Assembly: GCA_000436535.1 (NCBI GenBank)
Contig: FR886343.1
Coordinates: 68,067-132,066, forward strand
Length of the DNA: 64,000 nucleotides
Direction of reading: 5' to 3'
From: Eubacterium sp. CAG:252
Lineage (GTDB): Bacteria; Bacillota; Clostridia; Lachnospirales; Lachnospiraceae
The notes under the pieces are model-generated. The model saw nothing but the letters and a program-made list of their open reading frames with translations. It had not been told where the DNA came from and did no database searches. The translations under genes were made by a program, and so were the position numbers. Shown piece after piece: positions 63,440-64,000 of the stretch; the stretch's first letter is position 1, and every line of letters starts with the position of its first letter.

Positions 63440-64000
63440 ATGAGTAAGTTTTATGGCGGCTGTGATGCCGGAAGTACATATACAAAATGTGTAATATTAG
63501 ACGAAAATGGAAAGATAGTGGCAGATGTTACTAAAAGAAGCAGGATTAATCCCGTGTTAAGTGCAAAGGATGCCCTTGATACAGCTATAGGTATGGTTGA
63601 TGGACTTAACAGTGCAGAGGAGCTTGAGTATCTCATAGGAACAGGTTACGGACGTAATAAAGTTCCATTTGCCGATGAAAATATATCAGAGATAAGCTGC
63701 CATGCAATGGGAGTGCATGTTACAGACCCTTCTGTAAAGGCAATCATAGATATAGGTGGACAGGACGTTAAGGGTATAGCCATAGATACAGACGGAACAG
63801 TTCTTAACTTTGCTATGAATGATAAATGTGCGGCAGGTACAGGACGATTCTTTGAGTCGATGGCAAGAGCTTTTGAAATGAGCCTTGATGAATTCTCAAA
63901 GCTTTCGCTGTCAGCTAAAAATGTTATACCGATAACTGCGCAGTGTGCGGTATTTGCAGAAAGTGAAGTTATATCGCTTGTTGGCGAGGGAAAGCCGATG
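63440..64000 (+). CDS. 2-hydroxyacyl-CoA dehydratase activase (HgdC/BadF type), 3' end outside window
   Basis: An ATP-dependent reductase activator of the BadF/BadG/BcrA/BcrD family that passes an electron to the dehydratase. The actin-like ATPase motifs GCDAGSTYTKCVILDE (N-terminus), IDIGGQDVKGIAID (about 105) and the cluster-binding cysteines in MNDKCAAGTGRFFE (about 130) and TAQCAVFAESEV (about 170) are visible. GGAGG lies five bases before ATG 63440. The frame is open at the window end after 187 codons; some members are fused to a dehydratase-like part. Confidence 0.93.
   Translation, partial: MSKFYGGCDAGSTYTKCVILDENGKIVADVTKRSRINPVLSAKDALDTAIGMVDGLNSAEELEYLIGTGYGRNKVPFADENISEISCHAMGVHVTDPSVKAIIDIGGQDVKGIAIDTDGTVLNFAMNDKCAAGTGRFFESMARAFEMSLDEFSKLSLSAKNVIPITAQCAVFAESEVISLVGEGKPM

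Overview
The window looks like chromosome of a low-GC Gram-positive Clostridia bacterium, most likely Lachnospiraceae. The reasons are the AT-rich backbone, strong AGGAGG-type ribosome sites, a leucine T-box, PdxS/PdxT vitamin B6 synthesis, YebC, YvyF-like and DUF1292 genes, and HgdB/HgdC-type dehydratase genes. A pectin-feeding relative of Lachnospira (Eubacterium) eligens would fit the PL11-like beta-propeller protein and the galacturonokinase-like gene, but that name is inference. The strain is probably motile: there are PilZ, EAL, YvyF-like and chemoreceptor genes. No rRNA, tRNA, CRISPR array or complete insertion sequence was seen.

Layout. 1-13 kb is housekeeping: ribF (cut by the window edge), rpsO and pnp with structured leaders, a HIT protein, an EAL phosphodiesterase, yebC, PilZ and YvyF-like genes, an FG-GAP/PL11-like protein, greA, a UvrD-like helicase and a DUF1292 gene. 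13-32.6 kb holds an Lrp regulator, a MoxR/DUF58/membrane-protein operon, T-box-controlled leuA, maf, a Cof phosphatase, rlmH, a membrane-anchored PpiC foldase, a type IIA topoisomerase pair, a converging pdxST pair, an XRE regulator beside a truncated DUF4272 gene, trpB2 and a DUF1963 gene.

33-47.4 kb is an accessory island. It opens with a tyrosine recombinase gene broken by three successive direct duplications (233, 244 and 112 bp). Removing all three leaves exactly 942 bp, an intact 313-residue frame. Next come two near-palindromic sites in inverted orientation around about 350 bp, an XRE regulator, and an AT-rich capsule or exopolysaccharide cluster: galacturonokinase-like kinase, nucleotidyltransferase, epimerase, several glycosyltransferases, an acetyltransferase, an EpsG-like polymerase, a flippase and two TupA-like genes, one decayed. 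A secreted peptidoglycan-binding gene with a frameshift at an A7 run follows.

48-64 kb returns to backbone-like composition: a six-TM chemoreceptor fused to PilZ, a PrsW protease, an orphan hypB, a candidate structured RNA with its own promoter and terminator in front of a PBECR4-like putative nuclease, an esterase, a LysR/YfcC/M20 module resembling abgR-abgT-abgB, a NusG-II/Gx-transporter pair, and a 2-hydroxyacyl-CoA dehydratase gene that looks 5'-truncated and lies between direct repeats, followed by its activase (cut by the window end). Intergenic spaces after 59 kb are full of short structured repeats.

The strongest leads for something new are the recombinase mosaic with its inverted sites beside the capsule locus, and the RNA/nuclease pair at 53.75-54.83 kb.
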